Origin: Lathyrus oleraceus
Taxonomy: Eukaryota; Streptophyta; Magnoliopsida; Fabales; Fabaceae
Direction of reading: 5' to 3'
Length of the DNA stretch: 64,000 nt
Assembly: GCF_024323335.1 (NCBI RefSeq)
Contig: NC_066584.1
Span: 275,381,618-275,445,617, forward strand
Shown: positions 21,031 through 33,500 of the stretch, piece by piece
Numbering within the stretch: position 1 is the first letter of the stretch
Layout of the letters: every line of letters begins with the position of its first letter
Notes under the pieces: generated by a model
Told to the model about the DNA's origin: nothing
Database searches by the model: none
The model's input: only the letters and a program-made list of their open reading frames with translations
Program-made: the position numbers and the translations under genes

Positions 21031-23375
21031 TCCAAATGAAATGGTGTTTGATTGTGATTTTTAATTTGAATGAAAATACTCGACATTAGGTTGAGGCTTG
21101 GATTTGTGATTGTGAATAAATTGAATTATCTTTTAGTGAATCAATCATCTACTCGATTAATTAAAATCGAATAGGTCTCGTTGTAAGAAAGCCCAAGAGT
21201 AAGCTATGTGAGGTTGATGGCGATGCTTAAAAGCGATCGACTTACAAATGTGTTTGAAAATGGGCTCAACATTGAATCGAGAATTGTGCTATTTATTTGT
21301 GGTTTTGGATTTGATTTGAAAAAGGACCGCTTGACGTTGGATCAAGAGTTTGTTTAACGAATGTGGAATGGTGAACGATCTTAATGCCTAAGGAGATGCT
21401 AACAAGCAATAAAAGAAAGCAAGTAAATGTGTACATCGGAAAAGGGAGAGGGGTACATGTAAAGTACAAAGGAGTGCAGAAAATAAAAGGTCTCATTGTC
21501 AGGTAGCCCAAGAGAAAGCCTTGTGTGTGCATTTGTGTTCTATACTAACAGTTGGATGATGCAAATACAAATCAAGTCTCCCTCGGGTAGTGCCATGAAT
21601 GCATTCCAATCTTGCAATAAGATTACAAGTCCTCAGAAACTCCAAGTTGCATAGGTCAATCACAAAAATCCAAGTCCAAACGCAAGGGTCCTAATGAGTC
21701 TCTAAGCCCGTTGCCCAAAGCTCTTTCCATGCTTGGGGAATTGTCTTATTTTTTGCGTTTTTTATGTTTAGGCCATTTTTAAGTCGATTTTCGAGATGAA
21801 ATGAATATGCACAATATAAAACAAAGTAAAGTAAATGGCGAAATAAATGTTAGGAGTTAGATGCGAAATTATAAAGTGTTAGATGTTAGGTACGAAATTT
21901 AAATGTTAGATGTGGAAATTAAAGAATTAGAAATTAATCGTTAATCAAATCAAAAAAAACAATGTAGAAGATTATTTAACATCAATATCATGAATTTAAA
22001 TCTAAAATAATATCTAAAATATTAATCAAACAAAATCCTAAAAGAGATAATAAAAATAACAATTCTAAAATATTAACAAAACATCTCTAGAGATTAATCA
22101 AAATATCTCTAAACTATTAAAAAAGCAATTCCAAATAAAAAGTCTAGGATCAATATCTAACAATTAATTGTTCAAACCAAATTCTAAAATATCAAAAAAA
22201 AAAAAAACAATTCTAAATATAAACTCTAGAATTAACATCTAACAATATCTAGAAATAATATACTAAGATTCTAATTAATCTAAATAACTATACCTAAAAT
22301 CAATGTCCACCTAATATACTCCTAATTAAACGGTTAGCCTAATCCTAATCATATATTCTACTAATCTAAAGTTCTAGCACTAATATTCTTAATTACTACA
22401 ACTAAATCTAATCAATCACTCTGACCTGATTACCTCACATGAAATTCAATTAATATACAATTTTCACACACTTCCTAATACTTCAGCTACCACACGCAAG
22501 AAAGTTGAGAATTAACCACCAGAAAGGGTAACCTGGACCAAATTGCTTGACGGAAACGCGAAGATGTCCTTCGAATTTGCAAATAGGGAAAAGGAAAAAC
22601 GCTTCTCAAGGAAGCACATCGCTGTCGCGGCTTCGGCCGCTATTCTCTTCCAATCGCGACGACAACGTTCTCCAGCGATGCCGGTCATTGTCCTCCTCCA
22701 ACGAGTATAAGCCTCGATGTAAACTGGAATGGTTAATAGCTCCCTATTTGAATCATATCGCCGCAGCTCAGCGCTTGGAGTTGTTTCTTCAGCTAATCGA
22801 TCGACGCGATCCGGATTGCATGTTGTTGGATGTTGTAGCTTGTAGATGTCATGGAAGATGGTTTCCGGCGAGATTGAGGGGTTCCGGCGGATGTCGGCGT
22901 TGTTTTGAGGGTTGAAGGTTTAATGGAGGTTTCGCGGTGGCGGTCGGTAGAAGGATTGTGAGCTGTGGATTTGTCGGATGAGAAGATTGAAGGGTCGTCG
23001 GATGTTGGAGAGGTCGTTGTGTGGAGATTTCCGGCGGATATTGGTGATGGTTGAGGAGCGGTAACGGTGAGTGGAGGGTGTTACGGTGAGCGGCGGAAGG
23101 AGGTTGTGATGGTGATTAAGAAGAGGTTGTTGTGAAGGCGGCGGTTGGAAAGAAGAGAGGACGTGTGTGTGTTTGTGGGCGGTTTCCGACGGCGGATTGA
23201 GGGAAGAAGGAGAGCGAAGTTGAAGAAAATCGGAAGAGGTGATGTGTTGTGTAGTGAGGAAGAAGAATGTGAGGCTTTGGTTTGTGGGCGGTTTCCGACG
23301 GCGGATTGAGGGTGCGGTGGATTTGGATTTGTGTTGGCGTTGAAGGAGCTGTTGAGGAAGACGAAGGAGTTTCCT

Positions 23376-23391
23376 TCTCCTTTTATATTTT
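23376..23391 (-). promoter_or_regulatory. Possible TATA box of the Ogre-type LTR
   Basis: On the minus strand this reads AAATATAAAAGG, upstream (in element sense) of a long purine-rich stretch. In the other LTR (about 34342-34357) one base of the A run is missing, giving ATATAAAGG. Only the sequence resemblance supports it. Confidence 0.4.
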
Positions 23392-24300
23392 TTTGTCTTT
23401 TTTTCCTTGTCACTTTACTGAGAGTGAGTGAGTGATATTAAATGAGGGGTGTTGGTGAGAGAGAGACTATGGTAGGATGGGTTTTTGTGATGTGAAGAAG
23501 AGGAAAATGTGGAAGATTTATGAGGGGTCCGTAAGAAAAGCTCAACTTTTCTCTTTTTCTTTTTTGAGAGCTGACATAAAAGTGAGGAGATAGGTGGCTG
23601 TAGGGTGGCGTGTAGGTAGTGGGCTAGAGAGATTTTGTGTGTGGCTCTAGGTAGCAGGGAAAGAGAGTCTATGTATGTGAGTGGAGAGAAAACGTACCCA
23701 AGCTGGATACCAGCCGTCAAAAAAGAGAACCCAATGTAAATTTTATTTTATTTTTGATAAAAACAATTACTATATAAAAAAAATCCTATTAAAAATTTCT
23801 AATAACTATTTTGATTTGTTGAAATATTAACCTAATAAAAATAGTGATCGATTATAAATATAAGTCGGATATAAATTTGCTCAAAAAATTAAATCAGAAA
23901 CATTAAAATGATCAGCACAAAATATACTTATTGAAAAAATACAGCGTTTCTTCAAATACTGAAATAAATTTTCACCGGTTAAAAGCCTCAGGCGGGTCAA
24001 AATGCAACCGAAACAGTCGCTGAAAAATATAACGAGCACACCAGATTAAACTACGTGAACCGTAGATTAATAATACTGATGTCTGTAATTTTAATTCTGA
24101 AACTTTTTACCCGCTGATTTTACATGTTCTTGAGAAATGATTTAACCAGTTTGTCTGTATTTTCAATAAATTTATTCTGACTGATATTTTAGGTTTTATT
24201 CATGATGAAATGCATGTCATGCTGTGCATATGATGCAAATTAAAAATGAAATCGATTTTACAAAAATTTAAATATGCCCGGACAAAATTGGGGTATGACA

Positions 24301-24312
24301 GCTGCCCCTATT
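24301..24312 (-). other. Polypurine tract of the Ogre-type element
   Basis: The minus strand reads AATAGGGGCAGC directly before TGTCATACCCC, the usual purine tract/LTR junction of legume Ogre-like elements. Confidence 0.8.
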
Positions 24313-24589
24313 TCATTATCTTGAACTAGAAGGTAAGAATGACAACAGTCTTCATACATTCGTAGTGGAAGATAATTAAATACGAAAAGACCCAAATTTT
24401 GTCTTTTTGAAATGCAAGGAAGAAATGTAGAAAGAAAATGCAGTGAGAAATAGTGAAAGACATTATCCTAAAGTAAAATGGAACAACCAAGACTTTCTGG
24501 GAGTCGTCAGAACAGTATCTTGGACATCACAGTCGAGACATGTTAGCAATGGAATGACATCCCTAGCTAAAACTCAAGTTTTTTCAAGA

Positions 24590-25945
24590 TGCTAGAGCAG
24601 TATAAAGAAAATCTGGCATGAGACTCTTCATATTGATGAAGCAGCATCTCAACAGTAAAAGTGAGATTCTCTGTATCGAGTCGAAGCAGCATCTTATATG
24701 ATAGAATTAAGATATTCCAGCAAGGGAAAGATACCTTAATTGAATCTAAGACTCTCCGAGGATATTAGAGCAGTATCTCTAGAAAGAAACTGAAATGAGA
24801 CTCTTCATATTGATGAAGCAGCATCTCAAACAGTAAAAATGAGATTCTATGTATCGAGTCGAAACAGCATCTTATATGATAGAATTAAGATATTCCGAGC
24901 AGGGGAATGATACCTTAATTGAATCTAAGACTCTCCGAGGATACTTAGAGCAGTATCTCTAAAAAATCTGAAATGAGACTCTTCATATTGATGAAGCAGT
25001 ATCTCAAACAGTAAAAATGAGATTCTCTGTGTCGAGTCGAAGCAGCATCTTATATGATAGAATTAAGATATTCCGAACAGGGGAATGATACCTTAATTGA
25101 ATCTAAGACTCTCCGAGGATATTAGAGCAGTATCTCTAAAAAAGCAGAAATGAGACTCTTCATATTGATGAAGCAGCATCTCAAACAGTAAAAATTAGAT
25201 TCTCTGTATCGGGTCGAAACAGCATCTTATATGATAGAATTAAGATATTCCAGCGAGGGAAAAATACCTTAATTGAATCTAAGACTCTCCGAGGATACTT
25301 AGAGCAGTATCTCTAAAAAAAATATCTGAAATGAGACTCTTCATATTGATGAAGCAGCATCTCAAACAGTAAAAGTGAGATTCTCTGTATCGAGTCGAAA
25401 CAGCATCTTATATGATAGAATTAAAATATTCCAGCAAGGGAAAAATACTTTAATTGAATCTAAGACTTTCCGAGGATACTTAGAGCAGTATCTCTAAAAA
25501 AAATTCTGAAATGAGACTCTTCATATTGATGAAGCAGCATCTCAAACAGTAAAAGTGAGATTCTCTGTATCTGGTCGAAACATTATCTTATATGATAGAA
25601 TTAAGATATTCCGAGCAAGGGAATGATACCTTAATTGAATCTAAGACTTTCCGAGGATACTTAGAGCAGTATCTCTAAAAAAATATCTGAAATGAGACTC
25701 TTCATATTGATGAAGCAGTATCTCAAACAGTAAAAATGAGATTCTCTGTATCGGGTCGAAGCAGCATCTTATATGATAGAATTAAGATGTTCCAGCAAGG
25801 GAAAAATACCTTAATTGAATCTAAGACTCTCCGAGGATACTTAGAGCAGTATCTCAAACATATAAATGAGATTCTTCAGATAAATGAAACAGTATCTCAA
25901 ACAAATGAATGAGATTCTTCAGATTAATGAAGCAGTATCTCGACT
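24590..25945. repeat. Tandem array, 177-181 bp period, about seven units
   Basis: The landmark ATGAGACTCTTCATATTGAT starts at 24618, 24795, 24973, 25150, 25331, 25511 and 25692. Each unit also has GATTCTCTGT(A/G)TCG, CATCTTATATGATAGAATTA and TCTAAGACT(C/T)TCCGAGGATA. Units are similar, with small length changes in an A run. Partial units flank the array. In the element's sense it lies just before the purine tract, that is in the 3' untranslated region. Confidence 0.95.
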
Positions 25946-26549
25946 GTTCGTCTGTTAGGGGAAATTTTTAAGAAAGGACTCCTTTTGAGGGAGATTTATT
26001 AGAAATGCTCTGCAGGGGGAAAAGCTCATAAGAGACTTTTTAGGGTAACCTCTGCTTGGGGAGCAATGATTGTAAAGAAAAATGCTGGGAATATCATTAT
26101 TAATCATAAAGTTTGAAAAAATGATTTGCTGAGAAAGAATTCTACGAGCACATGCAGGGAAATAACTTTATTTGGAAATGAGAAATGTCCACGGTATACA
26201 TGAATGACCTTGGATCCTGATATTTTGGTGTGATTTTTGTATGATGTTCCACTTTGGGTGGAAATACTATGCATGGGAGGATGCATGAGACGTATGCAGT
26301 ATGCAATTGCTGGGGGTATTTGGATGTGCATGTAGGAATGCAAATGATTTTTATTTTGTTGAAATTCCCCTTTTGTGGGAGTGTTATGCATGAGTATGCT
26401 GATGATTGATATGACTGTGTTTTTCAATTTTCTGTTTGGTAGGAAAACCATGTATGGATGATTCGTGTGATGCATGTGGGAATGCAACTGGGTAATTGGA
26501 TGTTTTTGTAGGGTTTAGTTCTTGATTGCCAATGAGGTTGGACTTTAAA

Positions 26550-27245
26550 TGGGAACTGCCAGATGAGAACTGGTGAAGGAGATTGAACTGCCAGATGAGG
26601 ACAACACTTGAAGGATATGTTACCAGACGTGAACTGGAGAAAATAATTATAATGTCAGACGGGACTGAATTTGTTTTTGTTTGTCAGACGGGAACTGACT
26701 TTTTTAAAATAGGCTACCGGACGAGAACTGGTGAAAATAATCGACTACCAGACGAGAACTGGTATTAAGAGATAATTTACCAGACGAGAACTGGTATTTG
26801 GCAAATGATTTGTCATGCAAGAACTGATTTTTGATATAGTTCGCCAGATGAGAACTGGACTTTGGAAATAAATCGCCAGACGAGAACTGGACTTTGGAAA
26901 TAAATTTCCAGACGGGAACTGGGCTTTGAAATGAACTGCCAAACGGGAACTGGGTTTTGACATAAATTTCCAGACGAGAACTTGGTTTTTTTTGAAAAAG
27001 GTTGCCAGCCGGGAACTGGACTTTTCAAATAAGTTGCCAAACGAGAATTGGACTTTGAAATAAATTTCCAGGCGAGAACTGGACTTTGTAATAAATTGCC
27101 AGACGGGAACTGGGCTTTGAAATAAATTGCCAGACGGGAACTGGGCTTTAAAATAATTTGCCAAACGAGAACTGGACTTTGAAAAGGTGTGCCAGATGGG
27201 AACTGGGCTTTGAAATAAATTGTCAAACAAGAATTGGACTTTGAA
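26550..27245. repeat. Tandem array of about 20 short units (CCAGACGGGAACTGG core)
   Basis: About 20 copies of a 30-45 bp unit with the core (G)CCAGACG(G/A)GAACTGG, then (A/G)CTTTGAAATAAATT. Units vary in length and sequence, most regular between about 26840 and 27240. Two overlapping minus-strand frames (161 and 146 codons) remain open only because the repeat lacks stops. Confidence 0.9.
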
Positions 27246-30200
27246 TTGGCCAAGCGATGTTGAGCTTTGGTGTCAGATTTTGTGTTTCAAGGCCTTTTGA
27301 TGCCAGGTTTATGTTATGGGGTTAGACCCGATGAATTTTATGATATGCATGGTTTTATGTTAGAGCAAAGCGACATGACTAATGCATGAGGATGCTTTAC
27401 GCAATGATTTGCAGGTTTCCAAAATGCCCCTGCGCGGGTATTGGAAGAGAAGGGTTTTTTTTTGCAGAAAGGCTTTTGTCTGTCAAAAGGTTATTTTATG
27501 GGGTGATAGCGTGATTCCCGGACACTCATCTTGAACTCTGCATTTGCTGACTTGCGAAAAAGCTTTTGCTTGAACTGCTTGAAAACATGGAGAGGACCTG
27601 CTCCTATATGGCTCATCTTGCCCCAGTTTGTTAGGTCTTTGCGGATGTTTACCTCGAAAGGATTTCGAAAGCAATTATACCATAATTTGGAGATGGCTTG
27701 CCCCAAAATTTTGATCCATGACAGGATTTATCCTTGGTTAACCGACTCTTGGAGTGGTTGACTTTTCTGTGCTCTTGAGGTAGCTTGCCCCGGTATGAGC
27801 GTTGAAGCGACTTAACTCACCATAACTGAACATTGAAGGGGTCTGCCCCTGGCCAACAGAACCTCTAGGTGATTTGCCCCTAGTTAATAGAGTCCTGAGA
27901 TGATTTGCTCTGGATCAACTGATTCTTGAAATGATTTGCACATTTATTAACAGATGTCGGAGACTGTTTAAGACTGACCAATTCTTGGAGTAATTATACT
28001 CCGATCAACTGCTATTTTTGGGTGTCATGCCCCTGATTCATGGATTATGAGGTAGTCTTGATTCGGGTCAACACCAACGAATGTCCAAGTTCCTCTGATT
28101 GTTCCTTATTGTTGGAATTTCCCTGACGTCAAGTACTGACTTGCAGTTAAAATTGTTTGTTCAGAAATGGTAATTTTAATGCGATACTCATGCAAGTTTT
28201 GAAAAGAATTTATTTGAATGATGTGATAATGTGAAACGAGTGGACCATGAGTCCAAATGTAATGCTGATTTAGCAATTTAAAGTGTGAAAGACACAGTGA
28301 GAATAATGACATTGATGTTGAATATTAGCAAATCTTTAGGAGTCAGTTTACGCAACTTTGTTGTAATATGCTTTCGGAATAAACCCTACCTCAATTAGGT
28401 CTTTTGAGGGTTGTAACGTGGCTTGGTTCATGGTTATTGAAACAAAGGATATAAGGCTCGAAGTTTATTTTAACCCACCCCTTCTTCATGATGATCTTCC
28501 AATCCTACGCTCAGTTAATTCACCATACACATTCAACTTTTAAGAGAGTTTGCAGGTGTAAGATCTCTTGAAATGACAGACACTTTATTTTGCTCTTCAT
28601 GGATATTGGTGACCCTTTGATTCTTGATATGGTGGTCACTAAATCTTGTTTTTATTTTGTTGAGGATTTTCGTGACCTCCTTTGATTTTTGTTTTGATCC
28701 CTAACTTTTGCATGGACCGCTTTTTGAAGCTTTAGTCCATCGGGGTTGCCCCGGTTTTTGCCTAAGTCTCCTTTTGGGTGTCCGACTTAGCGAGCTTTTT
28801 TTTTATTTTATCTTTTAGAATTGTGACTGCCAAGTCAATGGTCATTGAAGAACAACCGTCATAACTTTTTGATTTTTTCAAGGTTCCTTCGACACTTTAG
28901 GATGTGTGCGAAGAATGGCATGTAGTTGATCCAAATACTGGATATTTCATCTTGTAATTTGAATGTGTAGTCAGATTAACTGAACACTACCCTGCCCCAG
29001 GTTTAACATAAGGGTTTGTTTATCCGAAAGAACCACCTACTTCTAGGCTCAAAGTGGTTGACTAGGGATTAACTCCTTATCTCTCCAGTGTTTGGGGATT
29101 TGAAACAATGCCTGTACATCATCAGTAGGATTTTATCCAAAAGCATACAGTCAGCAATTATGGGTAACTTGTTTTCGTCATCCTCCCTCAAATCTTTGCT
29201 AAAACAAAAGTTATGGTAAAGAAAAGTGAATGGGAGAAACACTGATGTATTTTTGTTTTTGATATAAGAGAAGAAAAACGAGCGAATGCGAGATAATTAA
29301 TTCAAAACATTCATCATTACTTCATCAATATTACCATTAAAAACAACAATTTGTAAACACAGGCAGCTTTTAACAACAAAGAAACTACAAATGCAAAAAT
29401 AGACACAAATCAGTCCAACGATTGCCAGTGTTGAGGATGTCTTCCTTTTTTGATGAAACTATCATAGTTTCCACAAGTTGATCTAGCTGGTTTTTCATCG
29501 AGTCAACATCTCCTCTTAATGCAATGTGACTTTGCTCCAATGGATCCATAATCTTTCAAGAGCTACTTCAAGTCTGATATGAGTATCGGGAAATCAACTA
29601 CAGGTTATGGACGAAGGACAAATGAGTTTTTTTGTATTTTTTTTTATGAAAGGTGATATGCAATGCATGACGATTGCAGATGCAATGATATGTGTATGAG
29701 TTGTAGTGACATGTTCAGGATCACAGGTTCAAAGTATTTTCAGATGGATCAGAATAACGGGTAAATGACAGGTATCTCTGATTAATGGAACCCCAAGGGT
29801 AGGCTCTACAGTTGGTAGGTTCCTAGAGTCATAGATATTTCTTGAGAAAGTCACTGCCGTGACGAAGACTCGTCGGACAATAATATCCTTAAGAAGATCT
29901 CGTCTAGGTGAGGTCTTCGTATTATCCCAACAAGGAAAACTCCATGAGGATTCTACTACACGACTCTCGAGTCCAGGGTTCTAACAAGGTTCTCAGAGTC
30001 ATAGATCGAGGTTGGAAATATTACTGTAAGATAGTAATACGTCCAAGGGATCTCATCTGATTGGGGCTTTCGTATTAACCTAACAAGTCTGAAACTTCGT
30101 AGGTTAATACTACATAACCGCCAGATATAATGGGTTAAAAGGTCCCTAGAGTCATTGATCCAACTTGAAAATACTATCGTCGTGACGAAGACTCGTCGAA

Positions 30201-30499
30201 AAATAACATTTCAAGAGAATCTCCTCTAGGCGGGGTCTTCGTTTCTTCCCAACAAGGAAGACTCCTTGTGGGCGCCCACTACGCAACCACCAACTTAATC
30301 TTATGGTTTTTCTCAGACTCGAGTAGGGAGCCTATCTCACAAAGTATCACCGACCAGAGGCCCCCAAATAAGACATAGTCAATAAATCACAATATAATAA
30401 TTATGACAGAATAGAAAAATAACAGACAAACAATCAAGATTAACACACAATACAGAAACTGAACTAAATTAGGCTTCACTCTCTTGTGCTTGGAGCTTG
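27246..30499 (-). other. Non-coding interior of the Ogre-type element
   Basis: I looked for retroelement domains on both strands and saw none: no CCHC, D(T/S)G, RT (F/Y)xDD or integrase motifs in any listed frame. The stretch contains recurring 'TTGCCCC' phrases (27600-28030) and a region with several GACGAAGACTCGTCG(G/A)A phrases (29870 and 30195) whose surroundings (29820-30280) repeat loosely. Confidence 0.7.
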
Positions 30500-30517
30500 T
30501 CCCCAGCAGAGTTGCCA
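30500..30517 (-). other. Primer binding site, tRNA-Arg type, of the Ogre-type element
   Basis: The minus strand reads TGGCAACTCTGCTGGGGA two bases after the end of the 30520-35264 LTR. Ogre elements of legumes are known to use a tRNA-Arg-complementary site of nearly this sequence. This fixes the element's orientation and makes 30520-35264 the 5' LTR. Confidence 0.85.
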
Positions 30518-30519
30518 TC

Positions 30520-33500
30520 TGTCGCATCTCGAAAAATACGATTCCTCGCGATGGTCGCGGAAAAAATTATGTTCGAACAGAGTCGCCACCGAACTTTATT
30601 TATCCCAATGAAGGAATAGGAAAATATCGATAAAACCTTTAGGAAATGGAATAATGGTCGTCGCAACCATATTCGGGTTCGGGAGTGGATTACGTAAGGG
30701 GAAGGTATTAGCACCCCTTACGTCCGTTGTACTTAACGGGAACCTTTTAGTTCTAATTTGTGTTTTGAGTGTTAATTTATGTTTGTTTGTTATCTTTGGG
30801 TTATTAAAAATAGAAATGGATGAGAACCTCAGAAAGGGAAAGGGGAGGTTTTTTATTAGTGTGCTCGCAAAGATACAGCAATCTCCTGCCTACGTATCCT
30901 TATAGTATAATAAGGAAATCAGAGCATTCGTAGTTCGGGGAACTACGGTTGGTTGGTGTTTTTTAATGGACAACTATTTATATCGCATCCTAAAGGCTAA
31001 ACACTGGCTTGTCTACTCTCGGGGGAGGCTTAAGCATTGGTTTGTTATGCGCATTAGAAAGGATTAAATTGTGTTCTTTCTGAAAAGAGTTTTTGGTCAC
31101 ACGGGGGCGACAAGTTGGATTAATATGTTGGATATTTTGTTTGACTGGTTTCGATCGCACGAGGGCGAGAAAGGATAAACTTGGTAGGTTAAGATATTTT
31201 TGGTTGGATGACGATTACTCGGATAGTCGAGTAAGACAACTCGTATCCTAATAGTCGGGAAAGGGAATAGAAGACTCTAGACCACTTTCTTTTTCATCCT
31301 TAATTATAGGAAAGATTTGATAATAGTTAAGGTGCTTTGGACAGATGACGAATACTCGGATAATCGAGTAAGACAACTCGTATCCTAATAATCGAGAAAG
31401 AGAATAGAAGACTCTAGACCACTTTCTGTTTCATCTGAATATTTATGAAAATAAAGTTGTATATGGTTGACGTAGTTTAGCATGAATGACAAATACTTGA
31501 ATGACTGAGTAAGACAACTCATATCCAAGAATTTGAGAAGAGGAATTGAAGACTCAAGACCATCTCCCTTTTCGTATAGTTCGTTATGAAAATGATTTGA
31601 TTAAGTATGAGTTGGTAAAAAATGACAATTGTTCGACTGACCGAGTAAGAAAACTTGTATTCGTCCAATTGAGGAGTGAAATTGAAAACTCAAAGTCATC
31701 TCCTTTTTCATTTTAGCTTAATGTGAAAATAATTTGATTTATTCGGGTTTGGAAGTTTGTAGAGGAACGACAATTATTCGACTAACCAAGTAAGAGAACT
31801 TGTATTCAAATAATCGAGGAGAAAAATTGAAGACTCAAAGTCATCTCCCTTTTCGTTTTTTATATGAGTATGAATTCGATTTGATTGTGCTTAGGTGGAT
31901 AGAAATGACGACTATTTGACTAACCGAGTAAGAGAACTCGTATTCAAATAATCGAGGAGAGGAATTGAAAACTCAAAGCCATCCCCCTTTTCATTTCCAA
32001 ATGAAATGGTGTTTGATTGTGATTTTTAATTTGAATGAAAATACTCGACATTAGGTTGAGGCTTGGATTTGTGATTGTGAATAAATTGAATTATCTTTTA
32101 GTGAATCAATCATCTACTCGATTAATTAAAATCGAATAGGTCTCGTTGTAAGAAAGCCCAAGAGTAAGCTATGTGAGGTTGATGGCGATGCTTAAAAGCG
32201 ATCGACTTACAAATGTGTTTGAAAATGGGCTCAACATTGAATCGAGAATTGTGCTATTTATTTGTGGTTTTGGATTTGATTTGAAAAAGGACCGCTTGAC
32301 GTTGGATCAAGGGTTTGTTTAACGAATGTGGAATGGTGAACGATCTTAATGCCTAAGGAGATGCTAACAAGCAATAAAAGAAAGCAAGTAAATGTGTACA
32401 TCGGAAAAGGGAGAGGGGTACATGTAAAGTACAAAGGAGTGCAGAAAATAAAAGGTCTCATTGTCAGGTAGCCCAAGAGAAAGCCTTGTGTGTGCATTTG
32501 TGTTCTATACTAACAGTTGGATGATGCAAATACAAATCAAGTCTCCCTCGGGTAGTGCCATGAATGCATTCCAATCTTGCAATAAGATTACAAGTCCTCA
32601 GAAACTCCAAGTTGCATAGGTCAATCACAAAAATCCAAGTCCAAACGCAAGGGTCCTAATGAGTCTCTAAGCCCGTTGCCCAAAGCTCTTTCCATGCTTG
32701 GGGAATTGTCTTATTTTTTGCGTTTTTTATGTTTAGGCCATTTTTAAGTCGATTTTCGAGATGAAATGAATATGCACAATATAAAACAAAGTAAAGTAAA
32801 TGGCGAAATAAATGTTAGGAGTTAGATGCGAAATTATAAAGTGTTAGATGTTAGGTACGAAATTTAAATGTTAGATGTGGAAATTAAAGAATTAGAAATT
32901 AATCGTTAATCAAATCAAAAAAAACAATGTAGAAGATTATTTAACATCAATATCATGAATTTAAATCTAAAATAATATCTAAAATATTAATCAAACAAAA
33001 TCCTAAAAGAGATAATAAAAATAACAATTCTAAAATATTAACAAAACATCTCTAGAGATTAATCAAAATATCTCTAAACTATTAAAAAAGCAATTCCAAA
33101 TAAAAAGTCTAGGATCAATATCTAACAATTAATTGTTCAAACCAAATTCTAAAATATCAAAAAAAAAAAAAACAATTCTAAATATAAACTCTAGAATTAA
33201 CATCTAACAATATCTAGAAATAATATACTAAGATTCTAATTAATCTAAATAACTATACCTAAAATCAATGTCCACCTAATATACTCCTAATTAAACGGTT
33301 AGCCTAATCCTAATCATATATTCTACTAATCTAAAGTTCTAGCACTAATATTCTTAATTACTACAACTAAATCTAATCAATCACTCTGACCTGATTACCT
33401 CACATGAAATTCAATTAATATACAATTTTCACACACTTCCTAATACTTCAGCTACCACACGCAAGAAAGTTGAGAATTAACCACCAGAAAGGGTAACCTG

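Larger units (their letters stand above)
19555..24300 (-). repeat. 3' LTR (in element sense) of the Ogre-type element
   Basis: 4,746 bp. It contains AT-rich, GA-rich and simple-sequence stretches (A14 near 22194-22207) and six related roughly 90-130 bp blocks at about 20220-21020, each with GAGTAAGACAACTCGTAT- and CATC..CTTTTTC-like cores, which look like diverged tandem repeats. The small frames inside it (for example 22547-22915) are repeated identically in the other LTR and have no protein features. Confidence 0.92.

Noticed and set aside
22547..22915. 122-aa frame, duplicated at 33512-33880
   Set aside because: Inside the Ogre-type LTR, on the strand opposite to the element, with no recognisable motif.
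26745..27253. Two overlapping minus frames of 161 and 146 codons with repeating Ser-Arg-Leu peptides
   Set aside because: They arise from the short tandem array, which lacks stops in two frames; no domain, start context or conservation supports a protein.
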